Source: Diacronema lutheri (lineage: Eukaryota; Haptophyta; Pavlovophyceae; Pavlovales; Pavlovaceae). Taken from it: a DNA stretch of 64,000 nucleotides. The translations under genes and the position numbers were made by a program. The notes under the pieces were generated by a model. That model had not been told where the DNA came from. It saw only the letters and a program-made list of their open reading frames with translations, and searched no databases. Of this stretch, positions 1 to 9,400 are shown one piece after another (the stretch's first letter is position 1; every line of letters begins with the position of its first letter). The stretch covers positions 124,001-188,000 of the forward strand of contig JAGTXO010000061.1 in the NCBI GenBank assembly GCA_019448385.1. The letters run 5' to 3'.

Positions 1-37
1 CAAACTTTGAACTTTCGCGCGCGAGGTCCGAGGCGCC

Positions 38-1725
38 ATGCTGCTCGCCGCGGCGCTCGTGGTCGCGGCGTCGATGGGCAGCGGCGAGGCGGCCGTGGCG
101 GCGTCGGCGCCGCGCATCGGCGCGCGGCCCGTTGGCAGGCTCGCGCCGCGCGCGCGCGCCGTCGGCGCGCGCGCGCGCCCCTCGCTCTGCGCGGCGGCGC
201 GCGGCGGCGACGCGTCGGCGCGCGGGGCCCCGCACGCGTCGGCTGCGCGGGCCGTCGACGCGCAGCTCGTCGCGATCGCGCTGCCCGCGCTCGCCGGCCT
301 CTTCATCGACCCGCTCGCGACGCTCGTCGACACGGCGTGGGCCGGCAGCCTCGGCGCGACCGAGCTCGCCGCGCTCGGCGCGGCGGCGTCCATTTTCGGG
401 CTGTGCGCAAAATCGTTTTCGGGCTGTGCGCAAAATCGTTCAACTTTCTCCTCTCGGCGACGACGTCGGCCGTCGCCGCGGCGGCGGCGACGGCCGGCGC
501 CGCGAGCCCGCGCTCGACGGCGCCGGCGCGCGCGCGCGGCGCGCCGCCGCCTCCGCTCGCGGACGAGGTCGCCGAGATCGCCGCGTCGGCGCTCGCGCTC
601 GCGCTCGCGATCGGCGTCCCGCTCGGCCTCGCGATCGGCGCGTGCGCGCCCGCGATCCTCTCCGCCTCGTCCATCGCGCCCGGCTCCGCGGTGTACGCGC
701 CTGCGCTCGGCTACCTGCGCTTCCGCGCGCCCGCCGCCCCGTGCGTGCTCGGCACGATGGCGCTGACTGGCGTCTTCCGCGGGCTGCGCGACACGCGCAC
801 GCCGCTCGTCGCGCTCGCGGCCTCGACGGTGGCGAACGTTGCGCTCGACCCGCTGCTCGTCGCGCTGCTCCCGGCCGAGCTCAAGGTGGCCGGCCTCACG
901 CTCGCGACGACGCTCTCGCAGGCCGTCGGCCTCGCCATCCTCCTCGCCGCGCTCGGACGCCGGCTTCCGGCGCGCGCGCCGATCCGCCCGTCCGGCGCGC
1001 GAGTGCTCGGCCTCGCGCGCTCCGCCTCCGTCCTCACCGCGCGCACCTTTTGCGCGCTGCTCGTGTACGCGCGCGCGTCGGCCGCCGTGGCCGCGTGCGC
1101 GCCGCTCGCCGGCGCCGCGCACGCGATCGCTTTTCAAATCTGGATGAGCTCGTCGCTTCTCGCGGATGCGCTCGCCATCGCCTGCCAGGCTCTGCTCGCG
1201 TCGGCGCTCGCCGCCGCCTCCTCCTCCGCAGGCGCGCCGGCGCCGAGCGCGCGCCAGCCCACCGCGCCCTCGCCATCGCCCGCGCTCGTCGTCGCGCGCA
1301 CCGCGCGCCTGTCGGCGCTCCTCGCGCTCGCGCTCGGCGTCGCGCTCGTCGTCGCCCGGTCGGCGCTGCTGCGCGCGCTCACGTCAGACCCGGTGCGCGC
1401 GACCGCCGCACGCGTGTCGCCGTTCGTCGTCGGCTCGCAGCCCGCGACCGTAGGCGCGTTCGCCGTCGACGGCGTGCTCTTCGGCGCGAACCAGTTTGGC
1501 GGCGCGGCGGCCGCGCTGATCTGCGCGGCGGGCCCGGCGCTGCTGCTGCTGCGCGGCGCGGGCGGGCGGTGCGGCGATGCGGCGGACGCGGACGCGCGCC
1601 TCGCGCTCGTGTGGCGTGCGCTCTCCGCCTTCATGGCGGTGCGCGCGCTGGCGGGCGTCGCGATCGTGCTCGTCGGCGGCCGCCGCTTGCGAAGCGCGTG
1701 CGCCAAAGGCGCTGCGCCCGGCTGA
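38..1725 (+). CDS. MATE-family efflux transporter (DinF/EDS5-like), frame broken by a 44-bp insertion
   Basis: Multidrug and toxic compound extrusion carrier, an H+ or Na+ antiporter, probably of a plastid or other organelle membrane. The ATG at 38 opens a hydrophobic, Arg/Ala-rich leader that resembles a transit peptide. It is followed by the typical first MATE helix, which reads ALPALAGLFIDPLATLVDTA. The frame then changes at about 395-438. The rest continues in another frame with FNFLLSATTSAVA, GVFRGLRDTRTPLVALAAS and alternating hydrophobic helices up to the TGA at 1723-1725. Removing 44 bp (395-438) joins ...ATT to TTC AAC in frame and gives about 547 residues, the usual MATE length. The inserted bases are a 23-bp tandem duplication without GT-AG ends, so they are an insertion, a very odd intron or an assembly error. 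Family assignment is good; subcellular site is inferred. Confidence 0.8.
393..438. repeat. Perfect 23-bp tandem duplication inside the MATE gene
   Basis: Two consecutive identical 23-bp units (393-415 and 416-438), each TTTTCGGGCTGTGCGCAAAA plus TCG. The unit is visibly less GC-rich than the surrounding gene. It interrupts an otherwise continuous MATE reading. Confidence 0.9.
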
Positions 1726-1762
1726 CGACTCACTCTCAGTCACTCGTCTCAGAGTCTCACTC

Positions 1763-1829
1763 TCAGTCAGACACGCTGCTCTCCTCGACCTCCTCCGCAC
1801 TCAGTCAGACACGCTGCTCTCCTCGACCT
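1763..1829. repeat. 29-bp direct repeat
   Basis: The same 29 bp occur at 1763-1791 and 1801-1829, offset by 38 bp. They lie between the MATE stop codon and the small minus-strand ORF, whose last codons fall in the second copy. Confidence 0.85.
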
Positions 1830-1947
1830 TCTCGGTGAGTGCGGCCTCCGAAGCGGCCGGCGGAGCGCGGAGCACGGCGACGCCGATGACGGCGATCAGC
1901 GTCACGGCGACCGCGAAGGTCGCGACGAGCGTGCGGCGCTGCAGCAT
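1801..1947 (-). CDS. Small ORF with one N-terminal membrane segment (48 aa)
   Basis: An ATG at 1947 opens a 48-residue reading frame that ends at TGA 1803-1801. It starts MLQRRTLVATFAVAVTLIAV, a basic start followed by a clear hydrophobic stretch of about 20 residues. It ends with an acidic tail (EKVEESSVSD). It could be a small single-pass membrane protein or the signal-peptide exon of a longer gene; no splice donor decides this. It is convergent with the MATE gene. Function is unknown. Support is limited to ORF structure and hydrophobicity. Confidence 0.35.
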   Translation of the reverse strand: MLQRRTLVATFAVAVTLIAVIGVAVLRAPPAASEAALTEKVEESSVSD

Positions 1948-2013
1948 GCTTAGTGCGGCTTGGCAATCGAGAAACGACACAGGAAACCGACGTCAAACGC
2001 ACACAATTGTTAT

Positions 2014-2264
2014 AGGCAGCCCGCGCTCCCACCGTCAACGCACGAACCGACGAGCTGCTGCAGCTTGCGAAAGAGGGCGGAGCTGTGCATGTGCGGGGGC
2101 TCAATAAGGCAAACACGCGCAAGCTCGCGACCACGCTGTGCGTGCTCCAAAACAACAGGTCGCTCGACCAGATCAAGGACGGTGTTGTCGCGGCGCTTGG
2201 CAGCGCGCGGCCGAGCGATGAGGAGCTCGGTGCGTCTCGACCGGAGAAGCGCGCGCGCAAGGAA

Positions 2265-2266
<2 letters not shown>
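2014..2266 (+). CDS. Possible exon with a SAP-like helix-turn segment
   Basis: An open stretch after a TAG, which can also serve as a splice acceptor (AG at 2012-2013), encodes RTDELLQLAKEGGAVHVRGL followed by NKANTRKLATTLCVLQNNRS. The pattern of a short helix, then a G-L-N-K-A-N turn, then a basic helix resembles a SAP (DNA-binding) motif. The segment ends in a basic patch (EKRARKEE) just before a 35-bp G run. No start codon, upstream exon or downstream partner could be fixed, so this may be an exon of an unrecognised gene or a relic. Confidence 0.3.

Positions 2267-2301
<35 letters not shown>
2267..2301. repeat. 35-bp G homopolymer
   Basis: An uninterrupted run of 35 G. Similar C/G runs recur in the window, and several of them lie inside introns on the C-rich sense strand. 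Confidence 0.95.
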
Positions 2302-3438
2302 CTGGGCTGGCCCGCGGAATTCGTAAAGGCCGGGCGCTCGCCTGCTATGACGACGTAAGCGGCCGGCGTGTGGTCGGTGCCGGGCGCTCAAATCGGAATC
2401 GGCGGCCGTGGAGGCGCACATCGACGCACTCGACGCGGAAGTTGCAGCACACGCGATGCGACCGCGCACATCGTGGGCCGCCGCGCCGGCGGGGCGCGCG
2501 CGAGGGCTCGCCATCGCGCTCGGCGATAGCAAGCCTTCGCGTGGCGAGTCAGCCGATAGCAAGCCCTCGCGTGATGCCGAAGGCGTCAACGCCGAGCCCT
2601 GCGATGCGGTTCAGCGGACGACGCCCGGCTACGGCGTCGCGAAAGCTGCTCTTGTCCGTCGCGCCTGGCGAGGACCTACCCCAACCCACTCGCCGTGCGA
2701 GTGGCGGGATGGTGGCGTGCCAGCGACGCTGCCACGCCTGTGACGCACCGGGGCGCAAAGAGGGTCGAGCACACGTGCGCGAGCGGGTCAAAGTTCGCGT
2801 TCCAGCACGTTGCCACGTCAGCCGGCGGCAACCGTGCCGACTTCTCATGCCGTACAGCTGCCTGCCGTAATTTGACGAGAGCATGAGCTTGCCGTGCGCG
2901 TTCCTCGTCTGCTTTCTCGCCGTCAATCTGCGCCTGCGTTCAGGAGCTGATGTTTCTGGGCGGGAAAGGCCACGAGGATGGCGGCCGCCGGCGCCGGAGG
3001 CCAAGACGACGCGGGGCATGAAGTGCGGGCGTACGCGCTGCGACACCGTGGCACGCTTGAGGGCGTGCCGCCTCCTCAACGTCTACACACCGCCGAGCAG
3101 GGAGGACGGTGGTGGGGTCGGGATGGCGCTGGCCGATCCGGCCACGTTCCGTGTAGTTCCGCCGAGGTCCCGAGCTTGCACAGCGTCGCGTGCGGCCTCA
3201 GCCCGAAGCATTGCCAGCTCAGCACGGCGACCATCCAGGCCATGCACGTCCAGCTCTATGCCTTTGCCACACGGCGAACATCGGAAAGGGCGTCTTCCGT
3301 GGGTCGACCCTCGGACGGGTGAGATGAAGCTCATCAAGCTCGGCGTCTCGCTCTTCACCGGCAGGCACACCAATGGGCGCATCGCAAAGCACATACACCG
3401 GTGCCCACGAGTTCGGCCTGCGTCCGTATATGCGACCC
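2302..3438. other. No gene recognised
   Basis: Reading frames on both strands are short to medium, change often and show no family signature that I recognise. Part of it (about 3240-3440) has balanced codon use on the plus strand around KLIKLGVSLFTGRHTNGRIA, but without homologous motifs or splice sites that I can defend. The outer end of the left mobile element may lie here, since the Fanzor ORF stops at 3439 and the host MATE gene ends at 1725. Confidence 0.4.
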
Positions 3439-3844
3439 TTACGGGGCGTGCGAAGCCGCGAGCGGCTCGTGCTGAGGCTGAAGATCGCCATGAAGCGTTG
3501 TTCTCAGCAGGGTGTGGCAGGCGCGCTTGGTCGCGCCACCGGCTGCGCCGCCGCGCGGCGCCGCCACGCGCGGCGCCGCGTGCGCGCGCGCGCGCACGGC
3601 GGCGGCCGCGTCCTGTGCGCCACTGCGGCTCGCCCGTGCCCGCTTCGGGCCCGGGGGCGTGGCGCGCGTGCTCGGGCTGGCCGAGCCGCCCCGCCGCAAG
3701 GTCGCCGCCGACCGGCGAGGGGCTGCGCCGTTCGCGGCTGCCGTGCTGACGCGACGCTGGCGCTTCGCCTCCGGCGCCGCGTCGCGTGCGGACGCGAGCG
3801 AACCTCGCGCGTTGCCGCCGGTCGTGCCGGTGCCGGCAGCGGCA

Positions 3845-3877
<33 letters not shown>

Positions 3878-5795
3878 TGTGCGGCAGCGGCTGCGGCACC
3901 GTCGGCGGCGCCGGCAGCACCAGCACTGCCGCTGCGGCCGCGGCCGCGGCCGCGGCCGCGGCCGCCGCTGCGTCCGCCGCCGCGTCCGCCGCCGCGTCCG
4001 CCGCCGAGGACGCCAACGCCGCTGCCGCTGATGCCGGCGCCGCCGCCGCCGCCGGCGCCGCCGCCGCCGCCGCGGCTGCCGGCACCGCCGCCGCCACCGC
4101 CGCCGCCGGAACCGCCGCCGCCGCCGCCGCCGCCGCCGCCCGCCTCGTCTTCGTCCACCTGCAGCTCGCCCTTGTCGTGCTCTCTCTCGCGACCGAGGGC
4201 GCGCTGCCAAAAGGCCTTGACGCGCTTGAAGCGGCCGGGCTCGGACGTGATGCGCTCAGTCCTGCCGAGGTGGTCGGCGACCATGTCGAGCACATCGTGG
4301 TAGATGCAGCGCGCCGCCGTCCAGTCGCGGTGGTAGATGATGCCGCACGCGTCGCACCGCGTCGCCCGCCACGCGCCGCGGCCGCTCGGCGAGCTGCGCG
4401 CGTACGGGTGCAGCGTGCCTCCGCATCGCTGCAGCGGCGGCGGCTGCCCCGCCGCCTCGTCCGCCGTCGTCGGCGCGCCGTCGTCGGCGGGAGCGCCTGC
4501 GCCGGCGTCGGCGGCCGGCGCCGCGCTCGCAGCGGGCGCGCCCCGCACCTCGCGCAGCTGCGAACAGCACTTGGAGCTGAGCGGCTCGGGCACGAGCGTC
4601 GCCGCGACGCCGCGCCGGCGCAGCGCGCAGAGCACGCCGACGCCGAGCGCCGGAGCCTTGCCGCGCACGCAGCCGCCGCCGCGCGACCGGTGGAGCCAAT
4701 CGCCGAAGAGCACGAGCAGCTGGTCTGGCCGCAGCCCTCGGTCGGTCGCGTGCGCGCGCACGATCCGCGCCGCCGCGCGCGCGCACTCGCGCCGGTTCGC
4801 GCCGCCGCGCCGCTTGCGCGCGCGCAGCCGCGCGCGCGCGCCGTACACGGGCAGCGTAGCCCGTCGCACGCGCTCGTGCGCGCGCGCGTAGGCGGCCTGG
4901 TCGTTCGCGCCGAGCGCGGTGCGCCCGCCGTGCGCCGCGCCGAGCTCCGCCTCGAGCGCGGCCGCCGCGGCGGAGCACGCGGCGCGCGCGGCCGCGCGCC
5001 GCCCGGCCCCGACGGGCCGGCGCGCGCGCCCGGCTCGACGAGCGGCCGTTGCCGCGCGCCCTCGAGCTTGCTGCGCTCGCGCGCGTGCCCCGCGCGCGCG
5101 GCGCGCTCGCGCTGCGTGAGGCGAACCGAGGTGGGCTCGAGCCCGTGTCCGTTCGGCGCGTACGTCACGAAGCCGTCGGAGCCGGGGTCCACCGTGGCCG
5201 TCTTGAGGCCGTGCACCTCGATCGCCTCGGCCAGCTGCTCGGGCGTCGCCTCGTCGAACGTGCCGTTGGGATCGCGCCAATCGTCGAGGAAGGACTTGCT
5301 GCCGCCGGGCGGCGGCGGCTTGAACACCGGCACGACCACCTGCCAGGCGTGGCCGTTGTGGCGCATGTACACCGGCGGCTGCGGTCCGGCGGACGCGGTC
5401 GCGGGTGGGACGGCGGTGCCGACATACGTGGGCCGCTGCTCCGCCGTCACGTCGCTGCCGGGCAGCTGCTGGCCTGTCCACCGCATCGCCCGCTCGTCGA
5501 GGCTGACGAAGTGGCTGAAGATCATGTCCCTGACGCGCGGGTCGCTGGTCGCGTTGCGCGGCTCGTCGTGCGGCACGCCGTCGGCCGTCGGCAGCTCGCG
5601 CGCCCACTCGCGGACGAAGGCCGTGTCGTCCTCGTCGAGCAGGAGGTACAGGTCCTGCGCGGACAGGTCGACAAAGCGCTTCTGCATGCTCCCGCGCCGG
5701 GGGCAGAGCGCGTACGGCGGCGGCTCGCCGGTGACGTGCGTGTAGAGCATCGCGAGGCGCGCGAGCAGCGACGCGCCCATCGCCGCCTTATCCGG
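3439..5795 (-). CDS. Fanzor nuclease A: RuvC core and low-complexity NLS-bearing tail
   Basis: This is the C-terminal half of a Fanzor (eukaryotic TnpB-like RNA-guided DNA nuclease). The exon starts at 5795 after an intron. The RuvC-I motif reads TVDPGSDGFVTYAPNG, with Asp at 5189-5187. RuvC-II carries the Glu of PEPLSSKCCSQL (4587-4585). The zinc ribbon and RuvC-III read RCDACGIIYHRDWTAARC, with Asp at 4326-4324. A basic stretch (RARLRARKRRGGANRREC) precedes RuvC-II as in the family. The frame changes by one base between RuvC-I and RuvC-II, in a G+C run near 5005, which fits a single-base loss or an assembly error. Compared with the central Fanzor, one ribbon Cys position reads Leu (SKCCSQL). 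The tail is Gly/Ala-rich and holds two NLS-like patches, PEAKRQRRVS (about 3748-3775) and GPKRARA (about 3631-3651), then stops at 3439. Family call is firm; activity is doubtful because of the frame break. Confidence 0.75.
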
Positions 5796-6117
5796 CTGCG
5801 CGGCGCACGCAAGGGAAGGAAGGGGGGGAGGGGGGGGGGGGTGGAGGTCGGGGAGCACGCCATCAGCGCCGTCGAGCGCTCCGCGCGCCGTGGCCCTGCT
5901 GCGCGCGCGCGCGGCACGTCGTCCGCGCGGCGCGCGCCCGTCCATGCCCGGCCGCGGCGCCGCGCCGCGGAGCGCGCGCGCGCGGGGCGCGCCGCGGCAC
6001 GCGCGCGCGCCGCGCGGACGGCGCGGCCACCGTCGCGCGGCCGGCCCGTGCGTAGCCCCCTCCGTCCCCGCGCGCGCCGCGCGGCGCGCGCGCGCGCGCG
6101 CGCGCGCGCGCGCGCAC
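5796..6117 (-). other. Intron of the giant/Fanzor A gene
   Basis: The donor is ...CTGACG|GTGCGC (GT at 6117-6116). The acceptor ends ...GCCGCGCAG at 5796, after a C/T-rich tract. Both sides are in phase 0: NYFLT joins PDKAAMGASLL. The intron is 322 bp. It contains a (GC)n run of more than 40 bp at 6070-6115 and a poly-C tract on the sense strand near 5822-5840. Confidence 0.7.
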
Positions 6118-9100
6118 CGTCAGGAAGTAGTTGGTCGTGTGCCTGACCTTGGGGTCAGGCGTGCTGTAGTCGCATGGGAGCACGAGCCAGTCGGCGTGCT
6201 GCGCGAGCGCGGGCGGCAGCCGCGGCGCCGCGCCGGCCGTGTCGCCTGACCACAGCAGCTTGAGCAGCGTCGCGACGTCCGCGTCGCGCTGCTCATTCGA
6301 CGTGCGCGCGCCGCGCGGCTTGGCGGCCTCGCCCGCGTCGATCGCCGCGCGCAGCAGCTTGCGCAGCAGCTTGTACGCGACGCGGCGCGGGTGCATCTTG
6401 TACGCGGTGAAGATCTTCTCCGCCTCGGCGTCGACGCAGCCTTTTAGCGAAGGGTGCGAGCGCGCCGTCGGCGCGTCGCCCTGCGACAGCCGGTCAATGT
6501 GCCGCTGGTTGCGCGCCCGCTGCGCCGCGTTGGCCTCGCCGAGCGGATGGCCGCACTTCTGGTCGGGCGGCAGCTCGATCTGGCGGATCAGGTTCTCCAC
6601 GTCGTCCTCGCCCTTGGGGTAGCCCTTCAGCTCGTCGTCTGGGCGCTGCAGCTCGTCCCCGGGCGAGCACTGCCCGGCGTTCGGCAGCGATGTGTGCGCG
6701 CGGTCGTTGAGGACGTTGTACGTCATGCGCGTGCTGGCGTTCTCCTCGTCCACGACGTGCATCAGCTTGACGCCGTACTTTGCCCGCCCGCGAAAGGCGC
6801 CGTCGCTGAGCTCCAGGGTCCGGTACTCCGTGTGCCAGCCCTTCGGCTTCTGCAGGCAAGCGATGCGCTCGCCCGTCGCGTCCGGCGGCTCGGCCGGCGG
6901 CTCGGCGCTCGCGCAGCACGCGCAGGCGGACGCGTTGGCCGCGCCGGCCGCCGGCGCGGCCGTCCGCGCGGCGCGGCGCGGCGTCGCGGCCGGCTCCGCG
7001 CACTCGCCGCACGCGAGCACGCCCCCGCCGACCGCGCCGCCCGCGCGCGGCCGCGCCGCCGCCGCGCCGCGCCCGGACGCCGGCGCGGTGCTCACCGGCG
7101 ACTTGAGGAGAGCGGCCTCGCGCTTGGCCTCCGCGCGCAGCCACGCCTCGAGCAGCCAGCCGGCCGCCTGCGCGTCGCGCTCGCGCGGCCACACGCGCCC
7201 GACGTTGCCCAGCAGGCCGCCGCGTTCCACGCGCAGCACGCACAGCGCGAGCGCGAGCGCCCACACGCCCGCGCGGCCGGCGGGCGGAACGTACGCACGC
7301 GAGCGCTCCGACCGGCGCAGCGGCTCGAGCGTCGCGCCAAGGCCGAACACACGCGTGACGAACCCGCCCGCCCAACTTGTCGCCGCCGCGCCCGCCGCGC
7401 CATCGCGCGGCTCGCGCTCGAGCAGGAGGAACCGGCGCCAGCGGCCGCTCGGACCTGCGCCGTGCTCGTCGGCGGCGAGCAGGAGGAGGAGCTGCGGGTC
7501 GGCGCCGTCGCTCGGCGAGTGGACGAGCAGCAGCGCGTCGCAGTCGGTATCGTCGAGACGCTCGCGCAGCCGCTCTCGCGCGGCCTCGTGCCGTGCGTCG
7601 CGCGCGTCGCGCAGCACGCGCGTCTCGCCCGGGCCGAAGAAGGCGCGGAACCCGCGCGCCGGGTCGCGCACCTGGGCGAGCACGCCGTCAATGGCGGCGG
7701 GCGTCACGACCGCATGCTTGCCGCCCGATGCCTTGAGCTCGTTCAGGCACCGCGCACGAGCCTCCCCCGGCGTCGGCGCCGCCGACGCCGGCGCGGACGC
7801 GACCGGCTGCTGCGTCACCGCCGCGTCGCGCGCTCGCAGCTGCGCTGCCGTCTCGCGCAGGATGAGCGCAAACACCGCCGCGCGGTACTCGGCGAGCTGC
7901 GCCGTCGCGTGCACGTTGAGCGCAAGCACGCTCGCCGCGGCAGCGAGCGCGCTCTGGTCGCCGCCGCCATCGCCGCCGCCGACGCCGCCGCCGCCGCCGC
8001 CGACGTCGGCGGCGGCGTCACGCGCGCCGAGCGCGAGCCAGGACATGACCACGACGCAGGCGGCGCGCGAATCCGCCTTGCGCTCGACGCGCCGGCGGCC
8101 GCCGACCGCGCGCCCGTGCGCCGTCGGCTGCGCCGACCGCGCGGTCGCCGGCGCAGCGCCGTCGACGGGCGGAAGCGCGCGCAGGCGGAGCGCGCGCGCG
8201 AGCCCGCAGACGAGCTGCTCCGCCTGGCGCTCGATCTCCTTGGCGCGCTCGCGCACGGCGATCGGCTTGGCCCCCGTGGCGCGCTCCGGCGCGGCGGTCG
8301 GGTTGTAGTGCTGCACCCAGCCGCCCTCGCCGTCGCGCACGACGACCACGACGGCCGCGCCGACCCGCCGATTGGTGCTGGCGAAGAGCAGCGCGAGGTG
8401 CGTGCACTCGCCGAGGCCGTGCTCGTCCAGCGCGGCCTGCGCGCGATCGGGCTCGCCGCCGCCGTCGGCGACGGCGGCGAGCAGCGCGCGCGCGACGGCC
8501 GGGCCGGCCGTCCTCCACGGCCGGCCGGCTTTGTCCGCGGCGCGGTTGATCGCGCCGAGCTCGGCCTCGACGACGATCGAAGGCACCTCGGTGTACTTGC
8601 CCTGGAGCGCGCGCACGTCGTGCGTCGACAGCGGCCGCCCGCCACACATGTACGTGAGCGGCGGACCGCCGGGTCGCGCCGCCGCGTCGACGCGCGCGGT
8701 GTCGGCCGCGAGCCGCGCGCGCGCCTCGGCATCGCGCTTGCGCTTGCGCGGCAGCGGCGGCAGGTGCGGCGCGACGCGGCGGCCGCGCGACTCGCCGGCC
8801 GGCTCCGCGCTCGGCGCGCCGGGCGCGCCGGCCGGCGCGCCCGCCGCGCGCGCGCTCGCGCCGCCGCCGCGCGCGCGCGCGCCGTCCGGCTCGGCCGCGT
8901 ACACGAGCAGCAGCGCGCGGCCCTCGAGCGCGACCCTCGCGGTGCACGCGCGCCTGCTCGCGGCGGCAACGCGCATCCAGTCGCGATCGCCGGGCGCGAG
9001 GGCAGCGCAGGCGACGAGCCGCTCCTTGTCGTCGCACGCGTCGCGCAGCACGACGGCGACCAGCCTGAGCACGGCGGCGGGCTCGGCGGCGGCGTCGGCC

Positions 9101-9400
9101 CCGGCGGCGTCCGCGGTCGGCTCGGCCGGCTCGGCGCCGCGCGCGACGCGCAGCGCGAGCCGCTCGGGCATCTCGAGCAGCGACTCGGTCGCGTCCGCGA
9201 CGTGCACGACGACGAGCCGCGGCGGGTTGCGCACCCCGTGCGCGCCGAGCGCGCGCGACACGGCGGCGCTGGCGCTCGCGCCGCGCGCGTCGGCGGCGCG
9301 CAGCGCGACGAGCGGCCACGCGGCCGACGCGCCGCGCGCCGAGGGCGCGCCCGGCGCCGGCGGCTCGCCGCCGCGCAGCGCGCGCTCGCTCGAGCTCGTC
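6118..9400 (-). CDS. Middle part of the giant gene, including the probable Fanzor A N-terminal region
   Basis: This continuous frame of about 1,090 residues joins the Fanzor core through the phase-0 intron at 6117-5796. The last 300 residues before that intron are compositionally normal and globular (KGWHTEYRTLELSDGAFRGR, RQIELPPDQKCGHPLGEANA, YKMHPRRVAYKLLRKLLRAA). They are likely the N-terminal part of Fanzor A. Upstream lie repeated hydrophobic-strand modules such as LALLFASTNRRVGAAVVVVV and a Cys-rich stretch (ACACCASAEPP). A basic RKRKRDAEAR patch near 8750 could be nuclear targeting. A frame change near 9400 separates it from the protease/nuclease part; I found no convincing splice sites there. 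Whether protease, nuclease and Fanzor are one polypeptide or two genes is unresolved. No enzymatic family is assigned to this middle part. Confidence 0.5.
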
